DNA of 64,000 nucleotides, from positions 62,001-126,000 of the forward strand of contig NC_006396.1 in NCBI RefSeq assembly GCF_000011085.1. The letters are read 5' to 3'. Source of the DNA: Haloarcula marismortui ATCC 43049. Its GTDB lineage: Archaea; Halobacteriota; Halobacteria; Halobacteriales; Haloarculaceae. The notes beneath the pieces are model-generated. The model saw only the letters and a list, made by a program, of their open reading frames with translations, did no database searches and had not been told where the DNA came from. A program made the translations under genes and the position numbers. Each line of letters begins with the position of its first letter. Position 1 is the stretch's first letter. Shown piece by piece: positions 42,968 to 51,546 of this stretch.

Positions 42968-43834
42968 ATGTCTATTAACTCAAACTCAGTATTTAATAAC
43001 TCTGGACGGGTGTCCGCCGCCGGTATCGCAAGTGTCGTCGGTCTGGCGGTCCTGTCAGCCGTCGCCGTCACCGGTGGGGCTGTGAAAGTCCTCGTTATCT
43101 CCTGGGTCGCGTTCGCAGCAATGGCACTGGGCGCGTGGCTCGGTGCACGGGCCGACGAGACGAACCCCTACCGACTGGTCTGGGGCTACGGCCTCGCGAG
43201 CGGTGCGATGGTCACGTCGGCGGCCATGTTCCTCGTCCCGCAGGCGATGGGACTGGGCGGTCAGGCCGGCGCAGCACGAATCGGCGGCGTCGGCATCGCC
43301 GCCGGACTGGTCACCGGCTACGGCACCCACACTATCGGTCATCGACTGACCCACATCGAGACGTCCTTCGACATGACCACGATCGCTATCGCCGCCCACG
43401 CGCTCTCGGCCGGACTGGTCATCGGGCTGGTCTACGCTTCGATGCCGGACCTGGGTATCCTGCTCGGCCTCGCCATCGTCTCGCACAAAGGGCCGGCCGG
43501 CTACGCCGCCGCCCGGCGGCTCGGACGTAGCGACAAGTCCGCCACGGCGCTGTTGCTCCCCGCGGCTGGCGTTGGTCTGACGGCGATCCCATCCGCGCTG
43601 CTGCCAGTTCCGGAGTCAGCGCTTCTCAACGCGGTCATCTTCGGGTTCGCCGCTGGCATCTTCCTCCACGTTGCAATGGACTTCCTGCCGAACTGCGAAG
43701 CCGGCAGCGAGATCGATGAGGTCTGTGAACTCCACGACCACTCTCACGACCTGCTCGACGAACTCCGGACGCACGCCGTCGGGTCAACAGTAGTCGGCGC
43801 GGCCGTCATTGTGCTGGCGTGGGTCGCCATCTGA
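42968..43834 (+). CDS. ZIP-family metal transporter-like protein
   Basis: 288 residues with about eight transmembrane helices. A TATA-like GTTTATTGG at 42936-42944 precedes the ATG by 25 bp, so it is leaderless. Two helices carry the residues expected of ZIP metal sites: HTIGHRLTH/IAIAAHALSAGLVIG, in place of the canonical HN-x-PEG, and LAIVSHKGPAGYAAARR, in place of the HE-x-PEG of helix V. A His-rich cytoplasmic segment (ELHDHSHDLLDELRTH) occurs near the C-terminus. Zinc or another divalent metal is the likely substrate, but the altered motifs leave direction and metal uncertain. Confidence 0.75.
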   Translation: MSINSNSVFNNSGRVSAAGIASVVGLAVLSAVAVTGGAVKVLVISWVAFAAMALGAWLGARADETNPYRLVWGYGLASGAMVTSAAMFLVPQAMGLGGQAGAARIGGVGIAAGLVTGYGTHTIGHRLTHIETSFDMTTIAIAAHALSAGLVIGLVYASMPDLGILLGLAIVSHKGPAGYAAARRLGRSDKSATALLLPAAGVGLTAIPSALLPVPESALLNAVIFGFAAGIFLHVAMDFLPNCEAGSEIDEVCELHDHSHDLLDELRTHAVGSTVVGAAVIVLAWVAI

Positions 43835-43848
43835 ACGCGTGGTTGTCG

Positions 43849-45246
43849 TCACCGCACGGGCATTGTCACGGCGATACTTGTCCCGTCACCATCGGTTTGA
43901 ATGTCGATATCGCCACCGACGTAGCTGATAAGCCAGTACGCGAACCACAGCCCTAGCCCGGACCCGTGTTCGAGCGGCTTTTCCTCCGCCGCTTCGATGA
44001 CCCGGCGCTCCTGGTCCGGAACGCCCGGCCCGTTGTCCGACACCGTCACTGTCGCTGTCGTGTCGTGGCGCTCCGCCCGAATGGTCACTCGCGGTGCCGA
44101 CGCGTCAGAGTGCTTGATACCGTTCTCGATGAGTTCCTGCAACGCCGGGACAACCTTTGCATCTATCGTCGACGACGTGACGTCGCTTTCGACGACGAAC
44201 TCGGCGTCGGGATATGCTGCGGCCAGCCCGTCTGTGATATCACTGAGGACGGCTTCGAGTTCGCGCTCGACATCGTCGGTAACTGAGTCCGCGAGCAGTT
44301 CCTGCACGTGGTGGGCTTTCTCGCTAATATCGAGCAGGGACTGAACGTTCCCTTTGATCGTCTCAAGATGAGCAAGCGCGTCCTCGTCGTCGACTAGCTC
44401 TGAGAGAATATCTGCACGTCCGCTGATCGTCGTTCCGTTGTTCCGGAGATTGTGGCGGAGAATCCGGTGAAACACGGTGAGCTGTTGCTCGCGCAGTCGA
44501 CGCCCGGTGATTTCGTTCTGAATCCCGACGAACCCCTGTATCGTCCCGTCTGCGTCCTGAATCGGGGCGATGGTCTGATTGAGGATGAACCGCTCGCCGG
44601 ACTTGCGCTCGTTTACAATCTCGCTCGTCCAGACCTCGCCGCGACAGATTGTGTCCCAGAGCCGCTCGTAGAACTGTTCGCCCTGCTCACCGGATTTGAG
44701 TATCCGCGGCGTCCGACCGATCGCTTCCTCAGCGCTGAATCCGGTGAGTTCCTCGAACGCCGGGTTAACGTACTCGATGATACCGTTCGTGTTCGTTATC
44801 AGAATCGCATGCCCCGCGTGCTCGACAGCGTTTCTGAACCGCCGGAGTTCGTTGTTTTGCTCCCTGAGGTTTTCGGCGAGGTCTTCGGTGTGGCTGCGCC
44901 GCGCGAGGAGGTTCGCGATAGTCCGAAAGAGCGCCTGCGTATCCACCGGCGCTGTCACAATATCGTTTACGACGAGTGGCTGTTCCGCAGCGTCGATATC
45001 GGGGAGGTCAATCCTGACCGGGGTCTCCTCACGACGGACCAGAATCACGGGGCAAAACACCGGATCTGCCCGGTGTTTGTACTGTTCTATCGCTGCTCTG
45101 TATTTCGGAAACGACGACTCGTCGACGATGTGGAGGTCGGCCTCCCGGAACTCGCCGTCCGTGATCGGCGTGTGGTGTTCGGCGACGACGGAGGCGAGCG
45201 CGTCCCGGTTGCCATCGCCGGCCAGCAGTAACTGGATGTCAGCCAT
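43849..45246 (-). CDS. PAS-domain histidine kinase with degenerate receiver N-terminus
   Basis: 465 residues. Residues 1-120 look like a worn receiver: DLHIVDESSFPKYRAAI and PLVVNDIVTAPVDTQALFRTIANLLARR, where the usual switch Lys is Ala. Residues 135-255 form a PAS domain plus PAC (ILITNTNGIIEYVNPAFEELTGFSAEEAIGRTPRILKSG...IQGFVGIQNEITGRR). The H-box is VFHRILRHNLRNNGTTISG (His about 264), and the ATPase has LIENGIKHSDA, VSDNGPGVPD and GSGLGLWFAYW. It is cytoplasmic, with no membrane span. It begins 6 bp after the KaiC-like gene's stop, so the two are one operon. Confidence 0.88.
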   Translation of the reverse strand: MADIQLLLAGDGNRDALASVVAEHHTPITDGEFREADLHIVDESSFPKYRAAIEQYKHRADPVFCPVILVRREETPVRIDLPDIDAAEQPLVVNDIVTAPVDTQALFRTIANLLARRSHTEDLAENLREQNNELRRFRNAVEHAGHAILITNTNGIIEYVNPAFEELTGFSAEEAIGRTPRILKSGEQGEQFYERLWDTICRGEVWTSEIVNERKSGERFILNQTIAPIQDADGTIQGFVGIQNEITGRRLREQQLTVFHRILRHNLRNNGTTISGRADILSELVDDEDALAHLETIKGNVQSLLDISEKAHHVQELLADSVTDDVERELEAVLSDITDGLAAAYPDAEFVVESDVTSSTIDAKVVPALQELIENGIKHSDASAPRVTIRAERHDTTATVTVSDNGPGVPDQERRVIEAAEEKPLEHGSGLGLWFAYWLISYVGGDIDIQTDGDGTSIAVTMPVR

Positions 45247-45252
45247 CGGTGG

Positions 45253-46743
45253 TTAGTGAGTGGACGACTGATTGTTGCCGTCGCCATGCTGTTCAGGGAC
45301 GCCCTCAAACACGCCGTGCATTCCTGAGACGGGGTCGCCGACCTGTAGGCCGTCGGCGGTTATCTCGAACCGGCGAGGCACGGTTTCGAACCCGCCGACG
45401 CGCTTTTTTAGTGCGCCGACAACACGCTGGAGTTCGCCCGCAACCTCGATGTAGTTCTGGAAGACGATGTTGTCAGCGAGGTAGCTGACGTTCTCGCTCG
45501 TCGGCTCGTGCAGCCCGGTCACGTCTCTGCGCTGGTCGATCAGGACTACAGCCGTGTTCCCGCGCGTGAGCTGCTGTGTCAGGGCGTGGAGCCGCCGACG
45601 CAGTTCCACGTCGTCTTGGCCGCGCTTGATCGCGTTCTTGTAGCCCGCGATGCCGTCGATAACTACGAGTTCGGCCCCACGCTCCTCGGCCTGGGTCTTG
45701 ACGCGGTTTGCGAACTCCTCGGGCGACAGCGCCAGCGATTCGACCTCCTCAACGAGAAGTGTTCCCTCGTCACGTAACTCCGAGAGCGGTATCCCGAACG
45801 TCTCACAGCGGTGGCTGAACGTGTCGATTGACTCATCGAACAGGTACGCGAGCGCCGGGGACCCGTCTGCCGCTGCGGAAGCCAGAAACTCCGTCGCTGT
45901 CGTCGACTTGCCGACACCGGAGGGGCCGCTAAGAATGGTTACTGTTCCGCGTTCGAGTCCGCCATCGAGGAGCGAATCCAGTTCCGGAACCCCGGCGGAA
46001 AACTGCGTGGGGTCGAACGACCGCGTCCGCTGTTCCGGTTCGAGCGCCGGATACACTTCGACGCCGGAGTCGCGGATCTCCATCCCATGTGAGCCGTCCT
46101 GCTGGCCGATGCCGCGGTGCTTGCGCAGTCGAATCCGCCGACCTGCCTTCTCGTCGCCGTAGCTGAGCGAGATGATGCCGTCGCTGAGCGACCTGAGTTG
46201 CGTGTCCATCTGATTGCTCGGCGTCTTGGTCGCCAGCACGGTCGTCTCCCTGTCCTGCAGGAAGCGCGCGAAGGAGATGACGCGCTTGCGAAACTGGTAC
46301 TCGGTCGGTTCGAGATACTGGAAATGCGTGATGGGGTCGATGAGAACGCGGTCCGGGTCAACCCGCTCGATAGCCTCGCGGATATCCGAAATCAGGTGCC
46401 CGTCTTCAACGTCTCGTGGCTTGACCACGTCGTACGACTCAGCCTCCTCGAAGAACTCCGAGTCGGGACCGACATCGAGAAACGTCGCGTTGCTGATATC
46501 GATGCCGAGTTCGGCAGTGTTCGCCCGCAGATCGGACGCAGATTCCTCCGCATGAATGAACAGCACGTCGTCGCCGGCTTCAAGTCCTGCTTCGAGAAAC
46601 TGCGTGCCAAGCAGTGTTTTGCCGGTTCCGGGCGGCCCGATAACGAGATAGAGCCGCCCTTCCACCAGTCCGCCTCTGAGAAGCGAATCAAGGCCGGAAA
46701 TACCGCTAGAAAGCTGCGTGAACTGCCGCTCGGAAGAGGACAT
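45253..46743 (-). CDS. KaiC-like tandem RecA-family ATPase
   Basis: 496 residues from ATG 46743; a TATA-like GCTTATTACTC at 46764-46774 makes it leaderless, and an 80-residue extension is rejected. Two KaiC domains are present: domain 1 with Walker A GPPGTGKTLLG (36-46) and Walker B DRVLIDPITHF; domain 2 with GPSGVGKSTTATEF (about 270) and LVVIDGIAGYKN. The first domain also has AEESASDLRANTAELGI. Archaeal KaiC-like proteins often act with histidine kinases in signal integration. There are no KaiA/KaiB genes here. The histidine kinase that follows 6 bp downstream is its likely partner. Confidence 0.88.
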   Translation of the reverse strand: MSSSERQFTQLSSGISGLDSLLRGGLVEGRLYLVIGPPGTGKTLLGTQFLEAGLEAGDDVLFIHAEESASDLRANTAELGIDISNATFLDVGPDSEFFEEAESYDVVKPRDVEDGHLISDIREAIERVDPDRVLIDPITHFQYLEPTEYQFRKRVISFARFLQDRETTVLATKTPSNQMDTQLRSLSDGIISLSYGDEKAGRRIRLRKHRGIGQQDGSHGMEIRDSGVEVYPALEPEQRTRSFDPTQFSAGVPELDSLLDGGLERGTVTILSGPSGVGKSTTATEFLASAAADGSPALAYLFDESIDTFSHRCETFGIPLSELRDEGTLLVEEVESLALSPEEFANRVKTQAEERGAELVVIDGIAGYKNAIKRGQDDVELRRRLHALTQQLTRGNTAVVLIDQRRDVTGLHEPTSENVSYLADNIVFQNYIEVAGELQRVVGALKKRVGGFETVPRRFEITADGLQVGDPVSGMHGVFEGVPEQHGDGNNQSSTH

Positions 46744-46908
46744 AGAAGGAGTATCGGACGGGGAGTAATAAGCATCTCGTGAGAAACCAACGTGTGATAA
46801 CGACGGAGCCAGCGAGTTGTCGGCTGATTTGCCTCCGCGGTATCGATTACTGATATCTATTTGCCGTCGAGCAACTGCCCGGCAAGAATCGGCACGAACG
46901 TCCGCAAT

Positions 46909-47001
46909 CCACTTTTTTAGCTCGGGTGTACCTCCTGTGGTCGCGCACCACTCCGAAAAAACGTGGGCGAAAAAGTCGACCACTCACTCCGCTCGTGGTC
47001 G
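46909..47001 (-). repeat. Dispersed multi-hairpin element, copy B
   Basis: On the minus strand, two bases after the stop of the LOR/SDH-type gene, a 7-bp hairpin with 11-nt loop GAGCGGAGTGA lies at 46977-47001 (stem CGACCAC/GTGGTCG). It is followed by a unit bounded by ACTTTTT/AAAAAGT (46970-46976 and 46911-46917), which holds the hairpin GTGGT/ACCAC at 46937-46951. Shared sequence with copy A (6801-6922) includes CTTTTTCGCCCACGTTT and GGAGTGGTG. The boundary stem differs by a compensating pair (C-G in A, A-T in B). Confidence 0.75.
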
Positions 47002-47003
47002 TC

Positions 47004-48293
47004 CTATTCTTCACTAAGCAACTGCTCCGCCAGAATCGGAACAAAGGTGCCGATATCGGTGACCATCCCGACTGCCTGTGCGGAGCCGCGGTCGAGGAGT
47101 TGCGTCACCGTCGCGGGGTTGATATCGACGCAGACGACCCGCGTTGTCGAGGGGAGACAGTTCCCGACGGCAACCGAGTGTAGCAACGTCGAGAGCATCA
47201 GTACCATGTCGGCTTCGTGGGCCTGCTCTCGGATTGCGTTCTGGGCCTCGACGGCGTCGGTGATCGTGTCCGGCAGCGGGCCGTCGTCGCGGATAGAGCC
47301 CGCAAGCACGAACGGTCGGTCGTTGTCGATACACTCGTACATGACGCCAGACTCGATGGTTCCGGACTCGACGGCCTCCTCGATGCCGCCCTCGCGGATG
47401 ACCTCGCTGATAGTGTAGATGTGGTGTTTGTGGCCGTGGCGGGGGTGGTCAAGGCTCTCGGTGTCCATCCCGAGCGAGGTGCCGTAGATATCTCGCTCGA
47501 TGTCGTGGACGGCGAAGCCGTTGCCGGCCGAGAGCATATCGACGTAGCCCTCCCGGACGAGGCGAGCGAGGTCTTCACGCGCGCCGGAGTGGATGAGCGC
47601 CGGCCCACAGACCGCCATCACCTTGCCGCCCTCCTTTTTTGTCTCCTCGATTGCGTTTGCGATCTTGCGGATGGTCGACTCCGAGGGCCGCTCCGATGAG
47701 ACGCCGCCCTGCATGAAGCCGAACGCGCCGCCGGAGTCACGGGGCCGCTCCGGCGGCTGGACCTTGATGCCCGTTTCGTCGGTGACGACCATGTCGCCCT
47801 CTTCGATGGCGTTGAGAACTTTCGTGTAGGCTCGGGGGCCGTCTCGCGGCGTTTCGTCGCCGCCGCTCGGCTGTTCCGAGGCGCGTTGCGCCTCGCTGGC
47901 GTCACCGTCCTCGACAACCACGGCGCAATCCATCTCCACGTCCTCGACTTCGATCCACTCGCCGTCGTGACGGATGAACGTCGGGTGGTTCGTCGTCGAA
48001 TAAAAGCCATGTGGGACGACCTGGTCGTCGGGCGCGGGGACGAGCGTGGCGTCTTTCGGGTCGGACGGATTGACACCGTGCTGATGGAGTTCGTGGACAA
48101 TCGACTGTAGCTGGGCCTCGTCGTCGGCCTCGACGAGCATTCGGGCGTAGGACTCCTCGTCTTTGTGGCGGCCGATATCGAACTTCTGGACGGAAAAGGA
48201 GCCGCCCAGGTCCATGATGATGCCGAAACAGGACTGCATCATCCCGGAGTCGATGATGTGGCCTTCTAGCTCGACTTCGCGAGAGACGGTCAT
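47004..48293 (-). CDS. LOR/SDH-domain protein (TIGR00300; archaeal ornithine cyclodeaminase-like)
   Basis: 429 residues from ATG 48293. The N-terminal half REVELEGHIIDSGMMQSCFGIIMDLGGSFSVQKFDIGRHKDEESYARMLVEAD is the LOR/SDH conserved domain. The C-terminal half GGKVMAVCGPALIHSGAREDLARLVREGYVDMLSAGNGFAVHDIERDIYGTSLGMD...GHKHHIYTISEVIREGGI and DMVLMLSTLLHSVAVGNCLPSTTRVVCVDINPATVTQLLDRGSAQAVGMVTDIGTF is a Rossmann nucleotide-binding part. An archaeal member of TIGR00300 was shown to convert ornithine to proline, and related domains occur in plant LKR/SDH and cyanobacterial arginine dihydrolase proteins. Proline formation is a reasonable inference, not proven here. Confidence 0.82.
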   Translation of the reverse strand: MTVSREVELEGHIIDSGMMQSCFGIIMDLGGSFSVQKFDIGRHKDEESYARMLVEADDEAQLQSIVHELHQHGVNPSDPKDATLVPAPDDQVVPHGFYSTTNHPTFIRHDGEWIEVEDVEMDCAVVVEDGDASEAQRASEQPSGGDETPRDGPRAYTKVLNAIEEGDMVVTDETGIKVQPPERPRDSGGAFGFMQGGVSSERPSESTIRKIANAIEETKKEGGKVMAVCGPALIHSGAREDLARLVREGYVDMLSAGNGFAVHDIERDIYGTSLGMDTESLDHPRHGHKHHIYTISEVIREGGIEEAVESGTIESGVMYECIDNDRPFVLAGSIRDDGPLPDTITDAVEAQNAIREQAHEADMVLMLSTLLHSVAVGNCLPSTTRVVCVDINPATVTQLLDRGSAQAVGMVTDIGTFVPILAEQLLSEE

Positions 48294-48355
48294 GGCCAAG
48301 ACATGGAGGCAGGTGTGTAAGACGGTTTTGGGTCTGCGCGACCCCGGTGGCCCGG

Positions 48356-48742
48356 CTACTGCCCGTCGACGTGTCGTTGCACAGCCCACGACCCCCCTTC
48401 ACCAGTCTCACACAGGCGCTCAAAGAACCGCTGTAGTCCGTCGGACTCTGTGGTCGGCAGGACGTGCAATCGCACCGTTCCGTCGCGGACCGCGACGCGG
48501 AACACGTCGGTTGTTTCCTCGTCGCGGACCAGCCACAGCGGCATCGGCAGGTCGTGGAAATCACCGTAGCGGTACGGCCCAGCCGCAAGAATGTCGACGA
48601 CTGTCTCGGCGAGGTCCGGCGTCGCCTGCTCCTGTTCCGGGATGAGTCGGAACTCCGTCCCGCCCTCGTATTCGACCCCGCTCCCGTGGGGAAAGCGCCG
48701 CTGTGGGTGGGCTGGGATGCTGAACGAGGGGTCCGTGGTCAT
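48356..48742 (-). CDS. Hypothetical protein
   Basis: 128 residues from ATG 48742, MTTDPSFSIPAHPQRRFPHGSGVEYEGGTEFRLIPEQEQATPDLAETVVDILAAGPYRYGDFHDLPMPLWLVRDEETTDVFRVAVRDGTVRLHVLPTTESDGLQRFFERL. It is soluble, of mixed alpha/beta type, with a strand-rich centre (PLWLVRDE...VFRVAVRDGTVRLHVLP). It is not related to any family I can name. The gene lies upstream of, and in the same direction as, the LOR/SDH-type gene, 62 bp away, so they may be co-transcribed. Confidence 0.7.
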   Translation of the reverse strand: MTTDPSFSIPAHPQRRFPHGSGVEYEGGTEFRLIPEQEQATPDLAETVVDILAAGPYRYGDFHDLPMPLWLVRDEETTDVFRVAVRDGTVRLHVLPTTESDGLQRFFERLCETGEGGSWAVQRHVDGQ

Positions 48743-48907
48743 CTGTCACGTAGTTGGGCGCTTTCGGATTTAAATTCGCGGGCCGTGCAGGGCTCGGTAG
48801 TATATTCTCCCCTGCGACTGTGGCGACCCGACGCGCTCTGGGGTCTAGCATGGCCGGCGGCGAACTAAAGTCATGAGAGTGAATTGTCTTACGAGTGAGG
48901 AATCAGT

Positions 48908-50557
48908 ATGCGCGTTAGTCTGGCGGTGGTAGACCGTCTCGTCGCGAACGGCATCGATACCGTCTTCGGAATCCCGGGGAAGCAATCCCTCCCGCTGAAC
49001 GAGGCCATCGGCAACCGGGACGACATCCGCTTTGTCGTGGCACGACACGAAACGGCGGTCTCACATCAGGCATGGGGCTATGCAGAAACGAGCGGGGAGA
49101 TAGCGAGCACTGTTGTCGTCCCCGGCCCGGGCGATATGAACGCGATGAACGGCCTGAAAAACGCGCTGAACGACTGCACGCCGCTGGTGCATTTCGCCAT
49201 TGAAACCGAGCCTGCGCTCCGGGGCGGTGATGCGATCCACGAAACCCCACCGGACACCTACGACAACGTCGTCAAAGAGAACATATTACTGAAAAACCCC
49301 GAAACGACAGCGGCGACAATCGACCGGGCAGTACAGATCGCGCAAACACCCCCGAAAGGGCCGGTTAGAGTCGGGCTCCCCAAGAATTACTTGCAGATGG
49401 ATGTCCCGCTCGCCGGTGCAAGCACACCGTCGGCTCCGAGTTCAAATACTGTCCCGGAACAAGAAGTTTCGACAGCCGCCGAGCATCTGCTCGCGGCCGA
49501 GCGGCCCCTTATTCTGGCCGGCGGTGGTGTGCGAGCGTCGGGCGGGACGGCGGCGCTCCGAAGCCTCGCGGAGCGACTCGACGCGCCTGTCGTAACGACG
49601 TACAAGGGCAAGGGCGTGTTCCCCGAGGATCACGACCTCAGTGCCGGCGTGTTGGCCGGCAGCGCGAGCCCAGAGCTACTGGACTGTCTCGCCGATTCCG
49701 ACGCTGTGCTGGCCGTCGGCTCTGACCTCGACGCACACGGGACACGCGGGTGGTCGGTCGAACTGCCTGAGACACTCATTCAGGTCACCATTGACGCTGA
49801 CGACCTCGGCACGGGCTATGACCCGACTGTCGGCATCCTCGCAGATGCCGCGGACGCGATGACGGCGATTGAGAACAGAATCGCGGCGGCTGACACCGCT
49901 CCCGCCTCGAAGACGGACGGGGCCGAACGCGCACAGGCTGTCCGTGACGCCACAGCGCGTCGAATCGAACCGCTCGTGGATTCGGAACCGCCGCTGACCT
50001 CCGTCCATGTGCTGCAAGTCCTTCGAGACGCACTCCCTTCGGATGCCATCACCGCTGTCGACGCCGGGGGGTTCCGCGTCTGGGCGCTGAATACGTTTGC
50101 GGCGTACGGCCCACGCAGCTACGTCAACCCCGGGTCGTGGGCGACGATGGGCACCGGACTACCGTCTGCGATTGGGGCACAGCTAGCGAATCCGGACACG
50201 CCGGTCGTTGCACTGACCGGTGATGGTGGCCTCATGATGTGCGTCCACGAGCTTCATACTGCGGTCGCTGAGAATCTCCCAATTACCGTCGTCGTCCTCA
50301 ACAACGATGATTACGCGATTATCAGCGAGGAGGCGGGGCGCAGCTACGACCTCGATCATCAGGCGTACGGATGGGACAGGACGCCGATCGATTTCGGGAC
50401 TGTCGCTGCCGGGATGGGGATGGAAGCCACGCAGGCCGACACGCCGTCCGAAATCCGCACGGCGGTTCACGAAGCAGTCCAGACCGACGCGCCGACACTC
50501 GTCGAGGTCAGGACCGACCCGGCGGAGCCACAGGCAAGCGAGTGGATGCGCGAGTAG
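48908..50557 (+). CDS. Thiamine diphosphate-dependent enzyme (acetolactate synthase/benzoylformate decarboxylase-like)
   Basis: 549 residues. The PYR domain has RFVVARHETAVSHQAWGYAETSGEIASTVVVPGPGDMNAMNGL, where the Glu in RHE activates ThDP. The middle nucleotide-binding-like domain follows (PLILAGGGVRASGGTAALRSLAERLDAPVVTTYKGKGVFPEDH). The PP domain has the Mg-ThDP motif TGDGGLMMCVHELHTAVAENLPITVVVLNN. The set matches the acetolactate synthase, sulfopyruvate or benzoylformate decarboxylase group, but no small subunit or ilv gene is near. A decarboxylase or carboligase on an unknown 2-oxo acid is likely. Confidence 0.85.
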   Translation: MRVSLAVVDRLVANGIDTVFGIPGKQSLPLNEAIGNRDDIRFVVARHETAVSHQAWGYAETSGEIASTVVVPGPGDMNAMNGLKNALNDCTPLVHFAIETEPALRGGDAIHETPPDTYDNVVKENILLKNPETTAATIDRAVQIAQTPPKGPVRVGLPKNYLQMDVPLAGASTPSAPSSNTVPEQEVSTAAEHLLAAERPLILAGGGVRASGGTAALRSLAERLDAPVVTTYKGKGVFPEDHDLSAGVLAGSASPELLDCLADSDAVLAVGSDLDAHGTRGWSVELPETLIQVTIDADDLGTGYDPTVGILADAADAMTAIENRIAAADTAPASKTDGAERAQAVRDATARRIEPLVDSEPPLTSVHVLQVLRDALPSDAITAVDAGGFRVWALNTFAAYGPRSYVNPGSWATMGTGLPSAIGAQLANPDTPVVALTGDGGLMMCVHELHTAVAENLPITVVVLNNDDYAIISEEAGRSYDLDHQAYGWDRTPIDFGTVAAGMGMEATQADTPSEIRTAVHEAVQTDAPTLVEVRTDPAEPQASEWMRE

Positions 50558-50591
50558 TGGATTTATCCAGCGGGAACGCCAACCACAGGTT

Positions 50592-51293
50592 ATGTGTGGC
50601 CGCTACAGTTTGTTCTCCCCTCGCGAGGAAATTGAGACGCGGTTCGACGCCGAGTTTTCCTTCGACTACGAGTCCCGATACAACGCCGCTCCGAGTCAGG
50701 ACCTGCCGGTCATCACCGACGAGTCACCGGGCACAATCCAGCGAATGGAGTGGGGCCTGATTCCGACCTGGGCCGACAGCCGAACGGACCACGGGCATAT
50801 CAACGCCCGCGCTGAGACCTTGGCCGAGAAACGGTCGTTCGCCGAGGCGTACGAGTCTCGACGCTGTCTGGTCCCTGCTGATGGGTTCTACGAGTGGGTT
50901 GAGACGAGCGGCGGCAAGCAACCGTACCGCGTGGCGCTGCCGGACGACGACCTGTTCGCGATGGCGGGACTATACGAGCGGTGGAAGCCGCCACAGCGAC
51001 AGACTGGGCTGGGAGAGTTCGGTGCAAGCGGCGGTGATTCGGGCGGAGAAGACGATATCGTCGAGTCATTCACGATTGTGACGACCGAACCGAACGAGGC
51101 CGTTGCCGACCTCCATCACCGGATGGCCGTCATTCTGGACCCCTCAGAGGAGTCAACGTGGCTTCGCGGCAGCGCCGACGACGTGGCCACACTACTTGAC
51201 CCGTACGACGGGTCTATGCAGACCTATCCAGTTTCGTCAGCGGTCAACAGCCCTGCCAACGACTCGCCAGAACTCATCGAACCGGTGGGATAG
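50592..51293 (+). CDS. YedK/HMCES-like SOS response-associated peptidase (SRAP) domain protein
   Basis: 233 residues from ATG 50592; an upstream frame overlaps the previous gene and is rejected. Catalytic Cys2 follows the initiator Met (MCGRYSLF). RYNAAPSQDLPVI, WGLIPTWAD, INARAETLAEKRSFAEAYESRRCLVPADGFYEW and the late His in ADLHHRMAVIL are the SRAP motifs. Family members crosslink covalently to abasic sites in single-stranded DNA. GATTTATCC at 50562-50570, about 27 bp upstream, marks a leaderless promoter. Residues around 135-160 are a Gly/Ser/Asp-rich insertion (GASGGDSGGEDD) absent from bacterial YedK. Confidence 0.92.
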   Translation: MCGRYSLFSPREEIETRFDAEFSFDYESRYNAAPSQDLPVITDESPGTIQRMEWGLIPTWADSRTDHGHINARAETLAEKRSFAEAYESRRCLVPADGFYEWVETSGGKQPYRVALPDDDLFAMAGLYERWKPPQRQTGLGEFGASGGDSGGEDDIVESFTIVTTEPNEAVADLHHRMAVILDPSEESTWLRGSADDVATLLDPYDGSMQTYPVSSAVNSPANDSPELIEPVG

Positions 51294-51301
51294 CAACGGC
51301 G

Positions 51302-51427
51302 TTACTCGCTCGGCGTGTTCTGGCGCTTGAACTGGTGCAGCATCTTCCAGAGCGTGTCTTCGTCGACCTGATCTTCGGCGGCGGATAGCTGACGGTACAG
51401 GCCCTCAGAGACGGTAATCTCAGGCAT
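51302..51427 (-). CDS. 41-residue small protein
   Basis: 41 residues from ATG 51427: MPEITVSEGLYRQLSAAEDQVDEDTLWKMLHQFKRQNTPSE. The start with a short beta strand then helix (EITVSEGLYRQLSAA) resembles small ribbon-helix-helix-like antitoxin or regulator proteins common in haloarchaea, but no toxin gene is beside it. It is convergent with the SRAP gene (8 bp between stops) and divergent from cysteine synthase. The coding call rests on codon composition and length only. Confidence 0.6.
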   Translation of the reverse strand: MPEITVSEGLYRQLSAAEDQVDEDTLWKMLHQFKRQNTPSE

Positions 51428-51546
51428 TACTGAAACGATTGGCTGGAGACAACATAAGCTTCTGGAGACTCGGAATCGAGTGAATGTATTCGACCCACAG
51501 TATTCTGGGTGCTCTGTTACGGGGGCCAATCGTCTTCTCCCGGTGT

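Noticed and set aside
51302-51427. The 41-residue protein as antitoxin of a toxin-antitoxin pair
   Set aside because: No toxin-like gene is adjacent; both neighbours are a SRAP protein and cysteine synthase with clear other functions.
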